NCBI GenBank assembly: GCA_963691705.1
Contig: OY829539.1
Span: 55,712,327-55,776,326 of the forward strand
Reading direction: 5' to 3'
Length of the DNA stretch: 64,000 nt
Source: Viola odorata
Taxonomy: Eukaryota > Streptophyta > Magnoliopsida > Malpighiales > Violaceae
Under the pieces are notes generated by a model. The model was not told where the DNA came from and did not search any database. It saw only the letters and a list, made by a program, of their open reading frames with translations. The position numbers were made by a program, and so were the translations under genes. How positions within the stretch are numbered: position 1 is the first letter of the stretch; the number at the start of each line of letters is the position of its first letter. Of the stretch, positions 1-11,580 are shown piece after piece.

Positions 1-39
1 ATGCAGAATCTCACAAGATTGACATTGAATCTTATCACG

Positions 40-430
40 TGGAGTAATTCGCGGAGAAATCACCACACGTGGAAAAATTGCAGAAATCATTACACATGGA
101 AAAATTGCGGAAGAATTTGCGAAAAAATTTGACACATGTGGAAAGATTGTGGAAAAATTGATTGCGAAAAAATTTGATACACGTGGAAAGATTGCGGAAA
201 AATTTGACACGTGGAAAAATTTGCGGAAGAATTGCGAGATTGTGGGAAAATTTGCAAACATGGAGACATTGCAAAAAATGTGACAAATTTGCCAATATGG
301 AAATTTTGCAGAAAATGTGAAAAAATTGAGAAATCTTTTGTAAAAATGTGATTTTTTTTTTTTTGAGAAATCATTTGTGGAAAATTTGAGAAATCAGGTA
401 GAAAATGGAATTTTTTTGAGAAATCAGTAG
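40..430 (-). repeat. Degenerate short tandem repeats in T1 leader
   Basis: Imperfect units of roughly 25-35 bp repeat about a dozen times. On the minus strand they are built around the words TTTTCCACATGTG and CAATTTTTCCGCAA. The same kind of array occupies the same place in T2 (11035-11580). Open frames that cross it are Phe/Cys/His-rich by-products of the repeat, not genes. Confidence 0.7.
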
Positions 431-545
431 AGAAAGTGAAACAAAGTCACAATATACGCATTTTTGTATGATGCATATGTTGGAGTGACATCAACTATTT
501 CTAACTGGCTGGAAGGCTCCCGGACGATACCATAGAAGTGGTCCC

Positions 546-764
546 TTAATAAATGGATACGAGACCGTTTACGGAATCATAAAAGGATCCGGGGCGCTCA
601 ATCCATTTAGGGGTTCGAGTCCGAATGAGGGTTCGTGAAAGCTTACCAAGGCGTGGGCCCCAGGACTTCACTACTACCGACCTAATCCTATTTGGAAATG
701 CCCGACAATAGGGATTATGCGTGAAAATGCGTATGCAATGACAGTTTATCAAAGCGAATAACAA
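546..764 (-). other. Small ORF in conserved T1 leader block
   Basis: An open frame of 72 codons lies about 200 bp downstream of the primer binding site. Its counterpart in T2 (10611-10850) has 79 codons, and the two share a long stretch including KSWGPR and RTRTPKWI. DNA conservation extends on both sides of the frame and includes third positions, so the block may be conserved as RNA rather than as protein. No known domain is recognised. Confidence 0.3.
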
Positions 765-968
765 GTAGCAATAAATCAGATATAAAAAAAAAATTATTTT
801 ATCAAAGCGGATAAATATATGAAAAGCAATTAATCATGCAAAAAATCATGTGATCATACATTAATTAAACACATGGAAACAAATAATCATGTACAAATAA
901 GAGACTCAACAAACTCGTATAAATAAAACAAACACCTTAAAAAGGAATTCCGGCTCCGACCCTACAAG

Positions 969-986
969 TCCCCAGTGAAGTCGCCA
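969..986 (-). other. Primer binding site of T1
   Basis: On the minus strand the 18 bases read TGGCGACTTCACTGGGGA, identical to the site in T2. They start three bases from the LTR end at 990. A sequence of this kind is expected to pair with the 3' end of a host tRNA; Tat/Ogre elements are reported to use an arginine tRNA, which I have not verified for this sequence. Confidence 0.75.
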
Positions 987-989
987 AAC

Positions 990-3791
990 TGTCGCACCCC
1001 GTTTTAGATTTTCCTTATGCGATGCGGGTTTGGGATGTGAGACAAAATTGGACTCATCTCACATAATGCAATGAAGTCGCCACCCTAATTTTTCTAGGTT
1101 TAGGGAACCTATTGTCATGCTATAAAAAATAAAATGCTAAGGCAGAAAGGGTATAAACCCGAGAACAGCGGTTCGGGGTCGTATTATGGACTCGGGAAGG
1201 TGTTAAGCACCCGAGTCACATCCTAAAAAGGTTACCGGAGAAAATAGGTGTTTTATATCATGCTTGGAAAAAATAAAAAGTCCTAATTTAGTGATCATGC
1301 CCAATAGATTAAATCTAACAATTCTAAATATTCATGCATACGAGCATATGCGAAAAAGCGTGAAATAAATAAAAGGGTAAGAAATATTTACTTTTGAGCG
1401 AAGCTTTAAACCTGCAAAGTAAGAGTATTAGTGATAGTTTGAAAAAAAAATAAGCAATTTATTCATGCGAGAATTTTAAATAAACAGTTGATATGTACGA
1501 AAAATTAAACAACGATTTTGACGCATACAAAAATTAAAATGGTGATTTGACGCATACGGGAATGTAATGACGATTTGACACATACGAAAATTAAAACAAC
1601 AGTTGATAAGTGTGAAAAAACAATCAGTTAATACGTGCGAAAGATTAAAGCATTTTGATAAGTGCAGAAAATTAAAACAGTTGATAATAATTAAAAGTGC
1701 GACCAATAAATTAAATGACTGAATTTAAATTGCGAAAAGTAAATTGCGAAAAAAATTAAATTGCGAAAAAGTAAAGTGCGGAAAATTAAATTGCGAAAAT
1801 TTAAAAGTTGATATTTTTGCGAAAGTTACGAAAATAAAATAAACAAGTTATGCGCACGAACAAGATGCACAATTAATTAAATAGGCAAAAATAAATATTT
1901 TGTATGAAACAGACATATGGACAATTGACACGAGAAAAGAAGAAATTGACGAAAAAGGTGGTCCGAGCCCGTTGTGCTGGGCCAAGGTAGTGAGGCCCAG
2001 CTTAAAAAATAAAAGAATGGGCCAGGAATAGTTCCTGGCCCAAGGAAATTGAAAATAATGGTGATGGGCCAAGCCCATCACCATTTCCTTCTTCTCTCCC
2101 GTGAAAGACCAACCAACACTATTCATCATCTTCAAGCTTTGGTCACCGGCGCCACTACCGGTAGGGTTGGCAATTTCCACCTGCGGGTATGGATATCCGC
2201 CGGATACACGCAATTGCGGGTGGGTATTACCCGCAATTTGTGGGTATTTTGCGGGTATGGATTTACCCGCACCCGCAAAGTGCGGGTATGGATGCGGGTA
2301 TGGATAGTGCTTACCGCTCCAATACCCGCAAAATATATATACATATCATAAAATTTGTAAACCTTAGTAAATCCCTTAGTCAAACAAAAATCATAAATTA
2401 AAGTTTACATATCCACTGAAGTAATTTTTCAACTATTTTCCAATCCAAAGTATAATACAAACCATAAACTTAAATGACTTTAAAAGGGTGTTTGAAAACA
2501 TTAAACATGAAAATTTAAATTTTAAGAAATTTGCGGGTATCCGCGGGTATACGCGGGTACAATTTGTCTTCTTATACCCGCTCTGGGCGGGTGCGGGTGC
2601 GGGTATGGATTACCCGCAAATTTACGGGTGCGGGTATGGATAGTCTCTTACCCGCTCCATACCCGCTCCATTGCCAACCCTAACTACCGGCGACTAAAGC
2701 TCCGGCCACAGTTGGCCATTTCACGAGATCTTTATACCGTCGTGCTCGTCTCTTCGACGGCTTTTCGACCGTATAAACATCGAATCTCAATTTTTACTCG
2801 TAACAAATTTAATTTTGAAAAAATGATAAACATGGTAATTAAAGGAAAACTCAAAATTCACATGATTTATCTAATGATTAGGCAAAATAAAAGAACGTAA
2901 TTAATCTAGGGCACATATAGGAATTAATAGGATGAAAATAAGCAATTAATTGGATAAAAAACGCAATCAAAAAATTAAAGAAAAAAAGGGGCAGTAAAAC
3001 CGCCGAAAATGCTTACGAAAACAAAAGCTTGAACTGTGGCGACTTTCGCTCAAAATGAGCAATCTGTCAAGGAGGGAGAAGAAGCAATCTTGCTTGGGTG
3101 AATTGGTGTGTAGAATGCTTGGACGGGCTGGCTATTTATAGCCGAAGTGGAGTCGGTGGAGGAGAGGATGACGCACGAACTGTGACGCGTGATGACGATG
3201 GCGGGAAATGACGAGTCAGCCAGTGCATTGAGGTTAAACGTGGCTCTGATCGCGTAAGGACGACGATCGAGGCTTGAAGAAGAAAGCTAGGTTCGTGCAT
3301 GAACCCTGCTAAAGAAGATGGCTAATGACGTGGAAATTATATGAGCCATTTGATCTGGTTTGACTTCAAAAGTCAACTAGATCAATAGTGGTTTGATTTA
3401 TTATTTAATTATTCAGTTCAAACTGACGGTACGAGCAATCTAGCCCTGCAAATGCATATAAACTCGAACCGAAAATAGTAGAACGTAGAATAAAATAAAC
3501 TGAAACAATTAGCATACAGTGAGTGACGAAAAGTTCGCTATATAGTTCGGTAAAAATTCGCTTGTAAGCGATAAAAGTTCGAACGTAAAAATTGCTAAAA
3601 ATAAAAAGTGAACGAAACGCAAAGAGATATCGCGAGTTAGAAAAATAATAAAAAATAAGTAGCTAATGAGCGAAATTGTTCGACTATTGGTTTCGAGAAT
3701 TTTATTCGGAACCGATACGAGTTCGAACGAGAAAAGTGATGACAAGAAATACGAAACGTTCCTTTGGAAATTCCAAATTCGGGTAGCAACA
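990..3791 (-). mobile_element. 5' LTR of T1
   Basis: On the minus strand the LTR starts at 3791 with TGTTGCTACCCG and ends at 990 with GGGGTGCGACA, the same termini as the T2 LTRs. It is 2802 bp long, of which 521 bp are a later hAT-type insertion (2162-2682). Its R/U5-like end (about 990-1260) is strongly conserved with the other Tat LTRs here, while the middle is diverged. The matching 3' LTR and second target duplication lie outside the window. Confidence 0.8.
2162..2682. mobile_element. Non-autonomous hAT-type element inside T1 LTR
   Basis: The element begins TAGGGTTGGCAAT and ends with the exact reverse complement. It is flanked by perfect 8-bp duplications ACTACCGG at 2154-2161 and 2683-2690. 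An 8-bp duplication and this terminus style fit the hAT superfamily. The termini are packed with copies of CGGGTATGGAT in both orientations, and the middle is AT-rich without a transposase. Removing it restores a continuous LTR. Confidence 0.9.
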
Positions 3792-3796
3792 ACAAC

Positions 3797-4135
3797 GAAC
3801 ATGCAAATAAAACATACGAGCAAAATATAAAAAGAAGTGCATTAGTAAGGAACTTACAAATAAATTTCAAATGATTAAATATTAATAAAAATGGAATCAC
3901 CTTACCCATTAAAATTCGTATCGGTCCAAATGTTCGAGTCCATTAGAAACTCATCTCTTTTATTCTTGGGCCACAACCCATTTTTTATTTCTTTGCCGCA
4001 ACCCATTCTTTCTTTTCTTTCTTTTCTTTTCTCCTTTTTCTTTCCTTTCATTTTTCTCCTTGGGCCAGTCCACTCTTCTTTTCTTTCTTTCTTCCAACCG
4101 AGCCGGCCCGCAGACATGTGGTTCTACTTGTGAAA
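3797..4135 (-). mobile_element. Old Tat-type LTR remnant
   Basis: The stretch contains TTCTTGGGCCACAACCCATT, which matches the minus strand of the T2 LTR near 9430-9450, followed by CT-rich GGGCC-containing DNA like the T4 LTR near 62300-62660. Neither terminus is recognisable, so this is a fragment of an older minus-oriented LTR next to T1. Confidence 0.5.
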
Positions 4136-4363
4136 GTCATTTCCCAAGTAGAAATCAACCAATATGGTGTTTGGCTCCCTCCTTTTCAACCAGAGCTTTT
4201 TAAAAGCTCTAGTCCATTAAGCCTTCATTTGCTCCAAAATCAGAAAGGAGCCTGAGGGAGCAGTGAGTGGAAGTCTTTCAAGACCAAAACCCGGGAAGCT
4301 GACTTTTGCACAAAATGGACAAAAATGTTAAGGGTACTTCTTATTAATTACAAAAATACCAGG

Positions 4364-4371
4364 TATAAATA
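4364..4371 (+). promoter_or_regulatory. Possible TATA box of the O-fucosyltransferase locus
   Basis: TATAAATA lies about 30 bp before a long CT-rich leader-like tract (about 4395-4500), the usual layout of a plant core promoter and 5' untranslated region. The downstream locus is a pseudogene, so activity is doubtful. Confidence 0.35.
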
Positions 4372-4394
4372 ACCAAGAAAACAACCAACATCTC

Positions 4395-6788
4395 ATTCTC
4401 CTCCAACATCCTCATTCTCCTCCAAACAAGCTCTCTCGCTCTCTCACTCTCTCTCTCTCCGCCTCTCACCCTCGCCGCCTCCCTCACCATCGTCGTCACC
4501 GTCGTTGTGGCCGACTGAGGGAACTCTCATCTCCGTCACCGTCGTCGTCACCTGCCGAGCCATCGCCGTTGCTGCTCCACCGCCCTCGGCTTCCGCCTCT
4601 CACCCTCCGGATCTGTCTCACCCTCGCCCTCGCCCTACGCCTCTCACCCTCGCAGTCTCTATCTCGCAGCCTCTGTCCCAAATTTTATGTTTGGGTTTTA
4701 AAATTTCAGGTCAATTTCTCAATTGGATCTACATATGTTGCATCTCATTCAATTCTGGGTTTTGATTTGAATTTTTGGGCATGCCAATCTGCTGTGTATG
4801 CTAGTTATCAAAGAAACACACGAAAATAATTGATTTTGTGCCTGGGTATTTTTGTTGTTGTTTCTTGTTACGTGTGTCCTTAATCAACCAATTAATTGAA
4901 AATACAATGCTGTGTTTGATCACTCTTGATTATTCATTTTCATGTCCAGTGGAATTTTGAAATCTGAGAATGTAGTGAACTTAGTCATATAGGCAGATGC
5001 GTGCAGTTATGCTATATTAACTTGGTTGCATGTTTGTAAAATTGATTGCATATTGTGAAACTAACGACACAGTAAATTGGTTGTCTTGTGTAGGAGTTGA
5101 ACACTCCAAAACCTAGGCATTTACCTCTTCTGAAGAGTGCCTTGCAGCTTGAAACTGTAAGTAACAGTTCACTATTCTGTGAACTTTCAGATTTGCTAAA
5201 AGTAAAATTCTGTATCTAACTGTTAAACTATCTCTCAATTAGTCAAATGAAGAGCTGTCCGATTTCTGGACTCCTTTGGTTGATCAAGGATGGAGACCAT
5301 GTGCTGAATCTTCTAATACACCTTGTGAGTTGTAAAAAAACATAGTTATCATTTTGAGTTTTATTTCCAGCCCTGTTCGTGAAGAATTATTACTGTGTTT
5401 TGGTGTTAATATTTGTACTTATGCAATACTTATCATTTGAGCAGCACCACCAGGGAGATCAGAAGGATATCTTCAGGTGTTTCTTGATGGAGGGCTGAAC
5501 CAGCAGAGAATGGGGGTGAGTACCCCAAACTTTTCAAAATCCAAGTAGTTAGGTGATAAGGATATAGGTTAAGCCAATTTTATGCTTCCTTTTCCTTTTC
5601 CTTTTTGGTCGGAGCTATTTTCATTTTGATTAAACCTTTCAGTTGCATGCCTGTTTTGAAAATTTAGCGAGTTGCTTAACTTGTCAACAGATATGTGATG
5701 CAGTTGTTGTTGCTAAAATACTTAATGCAACACTTGTTATCCCACATTTTGAAGTGAACCCAGTTTGGCAAGATTCCAGGTATTTCTCACACAATTCAGG
5801 TTTCAACAATTTTCACTTTTTCTTTGTTTAAGAACTCATTGTTCTGAAGTTACTCATCTTCCTCTGCAGCTCTTTCATGGATATATTTGATGTGGATCAC
5901 TTTATTAATGTATTGAAGGATGATGTTTCTATAGTTAAAGAACTTCCTGATGAATTTTCCTGGAGCACAAGGGAGTATTATGCCACATCTATCCGAGCGA
6001 CTAGAATTAAGACAGCGCCAGTCCATGCTACAGCTAACTGGTATCTAGACAATGTCATGCCGGTATTACAGAGGTTAGTTCTTTGAAATCTGAAGTTAAT
6101 TTGTTACACTTTGTTGGTGGTATATGTTTCAATGAAATTAGAGGGAAGTAGCAAAATACCCATTTATGGTCCAACCAAAGTGTGTGGTTTAATTCTGTGC
6201 ATGGAAGACTTGAACTTGGTTTATTCTAATTTCAAGGGAAAGCTTTTTGTGATTGTCTGTGCATTAAGTTGCGGACCTTCAATAATATGGTGACAACATG
6301 CATCACAGCATCAGTATTAGTTATGTTCATACATTCATATGCATGTGCAAGGGTAGCTGCCCATTCAGCATGTGATTTTGGAGGGGGTAAAGCTGAAAAA
6401 TTAGCTCTGGCCAAGTATCAGCAAGTGATTTGGCAGGGAAGAGTCCTTAACTCCCAGTTCACTGATGAAGAGTTGAGGAGTCAGGGACGTTGTCCATTGA
6501 CCCCAGAAGAAATTGGATTACTGCTCGCAGCTTTGGGCTTCGACAACAGTACTCGTCTGTATCTTGCTTCTCACAAGGTCTGTTACTTTATTATGCTAGG
6601 TTCTTGAGTTTGGTGGCATGCAAATATTGGAAATTGATTTTTTATGTTGTTCACATGGGATTGCTTGGTGTATGGCTATATTTCTCAGGTTTATGGAGGG
6701 GAAGCTAGGATTTCAACATTACGGAAGTTGTTTCCACTGATGGAAGAGAAAAAGAGCCTTGCTTCTTCGGAAGAACGAGCACAAATTA
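4395..6788 (+). pseudogene. O-fucosyltransferase family pseudogene, truncated
   Basis: Exons with good GT-AG borders are 5094-5156, 5243-5324, 5455-5515, 5691-5779, 5870-6073, 6352-6577 and 6689 to about 6788. In order they encode the N-terminal region (GYLQVFLDGGLNQQRMG), the IFDVDHFINVLKDD and EFSWSTREYYATSI regions, then AAHSACDFGGGKAE and VYGGEARISTLRKLFPLMEE. These are hallmarks of the plant GDP-fucose protein O-fucosyltransferase-like family, which are Golgi type II membrane glycosyltransferases. Between exon five (6073) and exon six (6352) about 90 family residues are missing, including the usual HLRFD nucleotide-sugar-binding stretch. Sequence also stops matching at about 6788, so the C-terminal third is gone. 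4395-4700 is CT-rich and may be leader plus first exon, which I cannot define. A functional enzyme is very unlikely. Family assignment is strong; the exact orthologue is not known. Confidence 0.85.
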
Positions 6789-7908
6789 TTTTTTGGGCTG
6801 GACAAATAAGAGCCTATTGAAGGCAATTGAGTATGGTTATTTCTATCCTTCTATGTTTATAAACATTAAACCTTGCAGCGAAGATGCAATTCCCAATTCT
6901 GCCAAGGATTTCAACTGTTTTGATGAAGTCTAAGGTGAAAAATGTGGTGTGGGTCGTTGAGATTTTGCAATTTCAACTCGTGTGTACTCTTTAAAAGCTC
7001 ACTTTAGAGCTTCATTTGCAGCAACTTTGAATTGAATTAAACATATCCTTGTGATATTTGAGATTTTTTTTTCAGAATTTACAGAATTTTTTTTCTTCCT
7101 ATTCTTGCACCCAATAAATCCAAACAATGTTTCCATATGGACTGTCAAATGTTATTTATCTGTTCATCATAGATCTCCTTTATTTGTAAAAAATATGTTA
7201 CGAAGAAATAAAAAAAAATTATTCACTCTTAATTAAGATTTGGAATTTAAATTTTCACAAATAAAAAGAAAGGTCACTACTTTCAGAAGATCCGAAATGA
7301 AACAAATATATTAATTAAAGCCAAAATTATTCGGTGGCCTTGCTTGAAATTAATTGTCCTTTATCGTCATTTTACATTCCAACTATAGTTTCAACCGAAA
7401 TTTTTATCAAGCAGCATAAACAACTTTTTCATGTAATTTTATTACAATTTTAGAGTAATTCATTCCAATTTCAGAGTAATTCATCCATTTTCGAAGCTAA
7501 TAGTTTAAAACTTTTTATTATATTAGACAAATATTTATTTATGGTAATAATAACTTAAAATTTTTATGGTATTAATAAATTTAATTTATTTATGATATTA
7601 GATAAATATTATGTGGTAGATGTTAAATTATAAATAGATTGATTAAAAACATATATAAAGATACTAAAAAAATTAATTTTAACACTTGAAATGAATTATG
7701 CCCTTTATGGTCATTTTACATTCCAACCATAGTTTTAAACCAGTTTTTACCAAATACCAAAAACAACTTTTGGTTTCGCCACAGAACTTTTAACAAATAT
7801 TTACCAAACAACATACTCTTTTTTCTAGAAGTCATTTTCACACAGAACTTTTTCCCACAGAACTTTTCCAATTAGAACCGGAACGCCAAACAGACCCATA
7901 TCTTCTTC
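6789..7908. other. AT-rich intergenic DNA with an internal duplication
   Basis: No gene is seen. A block around 7355-7425 (GTCATTTTACATTCCAAC...) recurs in diverged form at about 7705-7775. The right end (CGCCAAACAGACCC, to 7903) resembles a transposon terminus. T2 is inserted directly after 7913. Confidence 0.5.
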
Positions 7909-7913
7909 GTCCT

Positions 7914-10456
7914 TGTTGCTACCCGATTTTGGATTTTAAATTTTTCATTTTTCACATTTCTTGTCATCAAGTTCCTAAAATCGTACTTCCATTTATTTAT
8001 GTCAATCTGATATTTATTTTTACGCTTAATGTCATTTAAATTTTATTCCATACTTTTTCGCATTTTTATCACTTTTTCCATTCGAACCCGTATTGGTTCC
8101 CGAGTCAAATTCTCGAAACCAAGGGTCGAACAATTTCGCTCATTAGCTACTTATTTTTTATTGTTTTTCTATCTCGCGCTATCTCTTTGCGTTTCGTTCA
8201 ATTTTTATTTTAGCATTTTGTTACACTCGAATTTTTATTACTTACAAGCGAATATTTTTATCGAGCAATATAGCGAAGTTTTCATCACTTACTGTATGCT
8301 ATTTATCTTAGTTTATTTTATTATAGGTTTTAACATTTTTGGTTCGAGTTTTTATCCATTTTCAGGTGAGATTGCTCGTACCATCCGTTTAAACTGAATA
8401 ATTAAATAATAAATCAAACAAGATTACTCCACCTTTATCTAGTTGACTTTGAAAGTCAAACAAGATCAAAGGTGGAGGTAATTAACAAGTCATCATCCCT
8501 CTCTTCCTGCTCCTGCCCAAAGAACCAATTCAACCTCAATTTTCAGCCACATCTTCTCTTCCTCGAGCCTCACGTTCTTCCTCGAGCCACGCCACTGCTC
8601 ACCCTCGCCTCGTCAATCGTTTCTGACGCCATCAACGCCAACGTCATCCTCTCCCTCAACCGACTCAAACTTCCTATAAATACCAACCTCATACATGTGA
8701 TTAAGGGGGAGGAAGGCCGGCATTAATTCAATCAAGCAACCAATTCAATTCACCCATTGCAAAATTAAAATCAAACCATCCTCTGCAAAATTAACCAAAC
8801 CAAATCAATTCAAATTAATTAATCCAAACCCAATCGGCCAAGCCCCAGCCACCGCTGCTGCCCAATCCAGCAATCAACCCGCTACTGCCCAACCATCACA
8901 GCCGCACAACCCGGCCATATCAACCCGCAACAACCAGCAATCAACCCGCAACCACCGCTGCAACCAATAATCAAACACCCACAACAACCACAGCGGCACC
9001 AATCAACCCAATCCCTCGGCCCAATAAAACACCCACAACAACCGCAGCCGCGGCAATCAACCCGTAATCGCCCAATCCAAGCCGCCCCAGCTGCTGCAAT
9101 CAACTCGCAACCAGCCAACCGCCCAATCGGCCGCGCCACGACCTCCATCGGACATCCCGATCTGCCACGCCGTCCCACGGCCCAACCACCGCAAGCCACG
9201 CCACCATAAGCCACATCACCACTGCCCAGCCACGCCGCCGCCGGCTCACCCACAATCGACCAAGAGAGAAGAAAAAGAAAGAGATAAGAAAGAAAAAGGG
9301 AGAGGAGAGTGAGTCTGGTCTGTGGCCAAATGAAAAAGAAAAAGGAATGAATAAAAGAAAGAAAAGAAAGGAGGAGAGGAAGAGTGAAACGAGTGATGTT
9401 CGTTGATTGAAAAGGGAATTGAGAGAAAATGGGTTGTGGCCCAAGAATGAGATAAAGGATAAAAGGTATGGGCTGCGCAGGCCCATGAGGAAAAGGAAGA
9501 GGGCTGCTGGCCAGCCCACCCGGGGAAGAAGAAGCGCTGGGCCACGCCAGGCCGGCGCATCTGTTAGGCTGGTCTGTTGTTTGGTCCAGTGGGCCTAGTC
9601 CAGTTATTCAGCCTATTGTATTTATTTACTTTTCGTACCGATCTTTTGTACTGTTTATTTAATTTTTGCACTTGTACTATTTATTTTCGTATGCTTGCAT
9701 GTTTAATTTTCGTATGCTTGCATGTTTAATTATTATTTTCGTATGCTTTTGCATGTTTAATTATTTTGCTTACGCATAATCGTCAAAAATAATTATTTCG
9801 CGATAATTTTGAATCCGATTATTCATATGCTAACACTTTTTAATTGCATGCTTTAGAATGCTTAAACAATTATTCCACTCGCATTTAATTCCTAAATTAA
9901 TTACGTCCCTCGCGATAAGTCATCTGTTTTTTTGATTATTATTTTTCCAAACTAATAAACTCGACTTTGCAGGGCAAATCAATCGATGCCCTTCACAAAT
10001 ATGCCTCATAACTTCGTTCAAAAAGGGTATATCCGCTCGATACCCTTCACGAGTAAACGTTTCTTACCCTTTTATTTATTCACGCTTTTCTGTATTTATG
10101 CTCGTATGCATAATTATTAAAATTGTTAAAATGTAATCTATTGGGCATGATCACTAAATGAGGACTTTTTATTTTTCAAACATGATTAAACACCTCTTTA
10201 TCCGATAACCTTTTTAGGATGAGACTCGGGTGCCTAACACATTCCCGAGTCCATAAATCGACCCCGAATCACTGTTCTCGGGTTCAGACCCATTTCGCCT
10301 TAGTTTTTTTTATGCATGACAAATAGGTTCCCTAAACCTAGAAATCAATTAGGGTGGCGACTTCATTAGCATTATGTGAGATGAGTCCGATTTCGTCTCA
10401 CATTCCGGTCCCAAACCCGCGTCGCATTAGGAAAATTCCAGAAAGGGGGTGCGACA
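7914..10456 (+). mobile_element. 5' LTR of T2
   Basis: 2543 bp, starting TGTTGCTACCCG and ending GGGGTGCGACA. Compared with the 3' LTR it shows roughly two dozen substitutions by eye and about six short indels. The middle (about 8830-9250) is a CA/GC-rich stretch of Gln/Pro/Asn-type repeats. 10200-10456 is the block conserved in all Tat LTRs of the window. Confidence 0.95.
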
Positions 10457-10459
10457 GTT

Positions 10460-10477
10460 TGGCGACTTCACTGGGGA
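10460..10477 (+). other. Primer binding site of T2
   Basis: TGGCGACTTCACTGGGGA begins three bases after the LTR end. It is identical to the T1 site. The likely primer is an arginine tRNA by analogy with Ogre elements, which needs checking against tRNA 3' ends. Confidence 0.8.
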
Positions 10478-10599
10478 CTTATAGGGTTGGAGCCGGATTT
10501 TTTGAGGTGTTTGTTTTTTTCTATAAATGATTAATTATTCATTATTATCACATGATTTTTGCGTGATTAATTGTTTTTCATGTATTTATTCGCTTTGAT

Positions 10600-10935
10600 A
10601 AAAAAAATTTATGTACTTGATTCATTGTCATGTGTTACTCGCTTTGATAAACTGTCATTGCATATGCATATTCACGAATAATCCCTATCGCCGAGCATCA
10701 CCAAATAGGATTAGGTCGGTAGTAGTGAAGTCCTGGGGCCCACGCCCTGGTAAGCTTTCACGAACCCTCACTCGGACTCGAACCCCTAAATGGATTGGGC
10801 GCCCCGATTTCTTTTATGATTTGGTAAACGCTCTTGTATCCATTTACTGAGGGACCACTTCTATGGTATCGTCCGGGAACCTTCCAGCCAGAATAGAAGT
10901 AGTTGGTGTCACCCCAGCATATGCATCATATTGAA
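10600..10935 (+). other. Conserved leader block with 79-codon ORF
   Basis: This block is about 85-90 percent identical by eye to 470-800 of T1 in reverse complement. It contains an open frame from 10611 to 10850, followed by a further conserved stretch around GGTATCGTCCGGGA. A tRNA B-box-like word (GGTTCGAGTCC) lies on the opposite strand at 10774-10784. Known roles of leaders in such elements are packaging and translation control. Whether the small protein is made is unknown. Confidence 0.5.
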
Positions 10936-11034
10936 ATGCGTTTATTATGACTTTGTTTCACTTTCTTCCACTGATTTCAAAAAAAAAATTAAATAAATAA
11001 ATAAATATTTTACAACTTATTTCTTAAATTTTTC

Positions 11035-11580
11035 ACATTCTTACCAACTGATTTTGCAATTTTTTCCACATTCATAAATTTTTCCGCAAATCTTCCACAT
11101 TGAAAAGCCTCTTTCGCAAAAATTCCATATTGGCAAATTTTTCTGTAAATTTGTGACATTTGTAAATTTTTCATAATCTCTCCATACTTGCAAGTTCTTG
11201 CAATGTCTCCATGTTTGCCAATTTTTTTTTTTACAATTTCTCAATTTTTCCGCAATCCTTCACATGTACAATTTTTCGCAATTTTTTCACTCTTCCAAAA
11301 TTTCTATACAAATTTTCCACGGGTGTCAAATGTTGTCGCAATTTTTCCACATTAGTCAAATTTCTCCACAATTTTTCCAAGTATGCAATGGTTTCCGCAA
11401 TTTTTCCCACGTGTGCAATTTCTCAGCACATTGCTCCACGGGTGCAACCTTTCCCGCGATTTTTCACATTGACAAATTTTTTGCAATTTTTCCCACGTGT
11501 CGCAAGGTTTCCATGTATGTAAAAAAAAGAAATTTAGCAATTTTTCACATGCAAATTCTTGCGTAATTCTCAATGTTTGT
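11035..11580 (+). repeat. Degenerate tandem repeats in T2 leader
   Basis: Units of about 25-35 bp vary around GCAATTTTTCCACATG with interspersed CACGTG words. The array sits between the leader block and gag, as in T1 (40-430). Phe/Cys/Ser-rich open frames across it are artefacts of the repeat. Confidence 0.7.

Larger units (their letters stand above)
1..989 (-). mobile_element. Tat-type LTR retrotransposon T1, 5' internal part (truncated by window)
   Basis: This is the reverse-oriented start of the internal region of a large Ty3/gypsy element that continues to the left of the window. Read on the minus strand it runs from the primer binding site next to the LTR, through a conserved leader, into a degenerate tandem-repeat zone. 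It is the reverse-complement counterpart of about 10457-11600 in element T2. No gag or pol sequence is reached before the window ends. The Tat assignment rests on similarity to T2, whose pol remnants are recognisable. Confidence 0.8.

Noticed and set aside
605..640. Possible tRNA gene at the B-box-like word in the T1 leader
   Set aside because: No A box, acceptor stem or clear T-stem can be formed, so no tRNA is called.
2049..2401. Overlapping frames across the hAT-type termini in T1
   Set aside because: They are generated by CGGGTATGGAT repeats and cross a transposon boundary.
4496..4829. Overlapping Pro/Ser-rich frames upstream of the O-fucosyltransferase exons
   Set aside because: The tract is CT-rich and leader-like, and the frames do not connect to the exons by a convincing splice.
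8029..8397. 122-codon open frame in the T2 LTR, repeated at 21207-21575
   Set aside because: The two copies are identical by descent because they lie in paired LTRs. The related T1 LTR does not keep the same frame, and the sequence is AT-rich with Phe/Tyr/Leu bias.
8882..9253. Gly/Cys/Ala-rich minus-strand frames in the T2 LTRs (also 22112-22768)
   Set aside because: They are translations of a CAACCCGCAA-type low-complexity tract. Open frames occur on several frames at once, and no domain or start context supports a gene.
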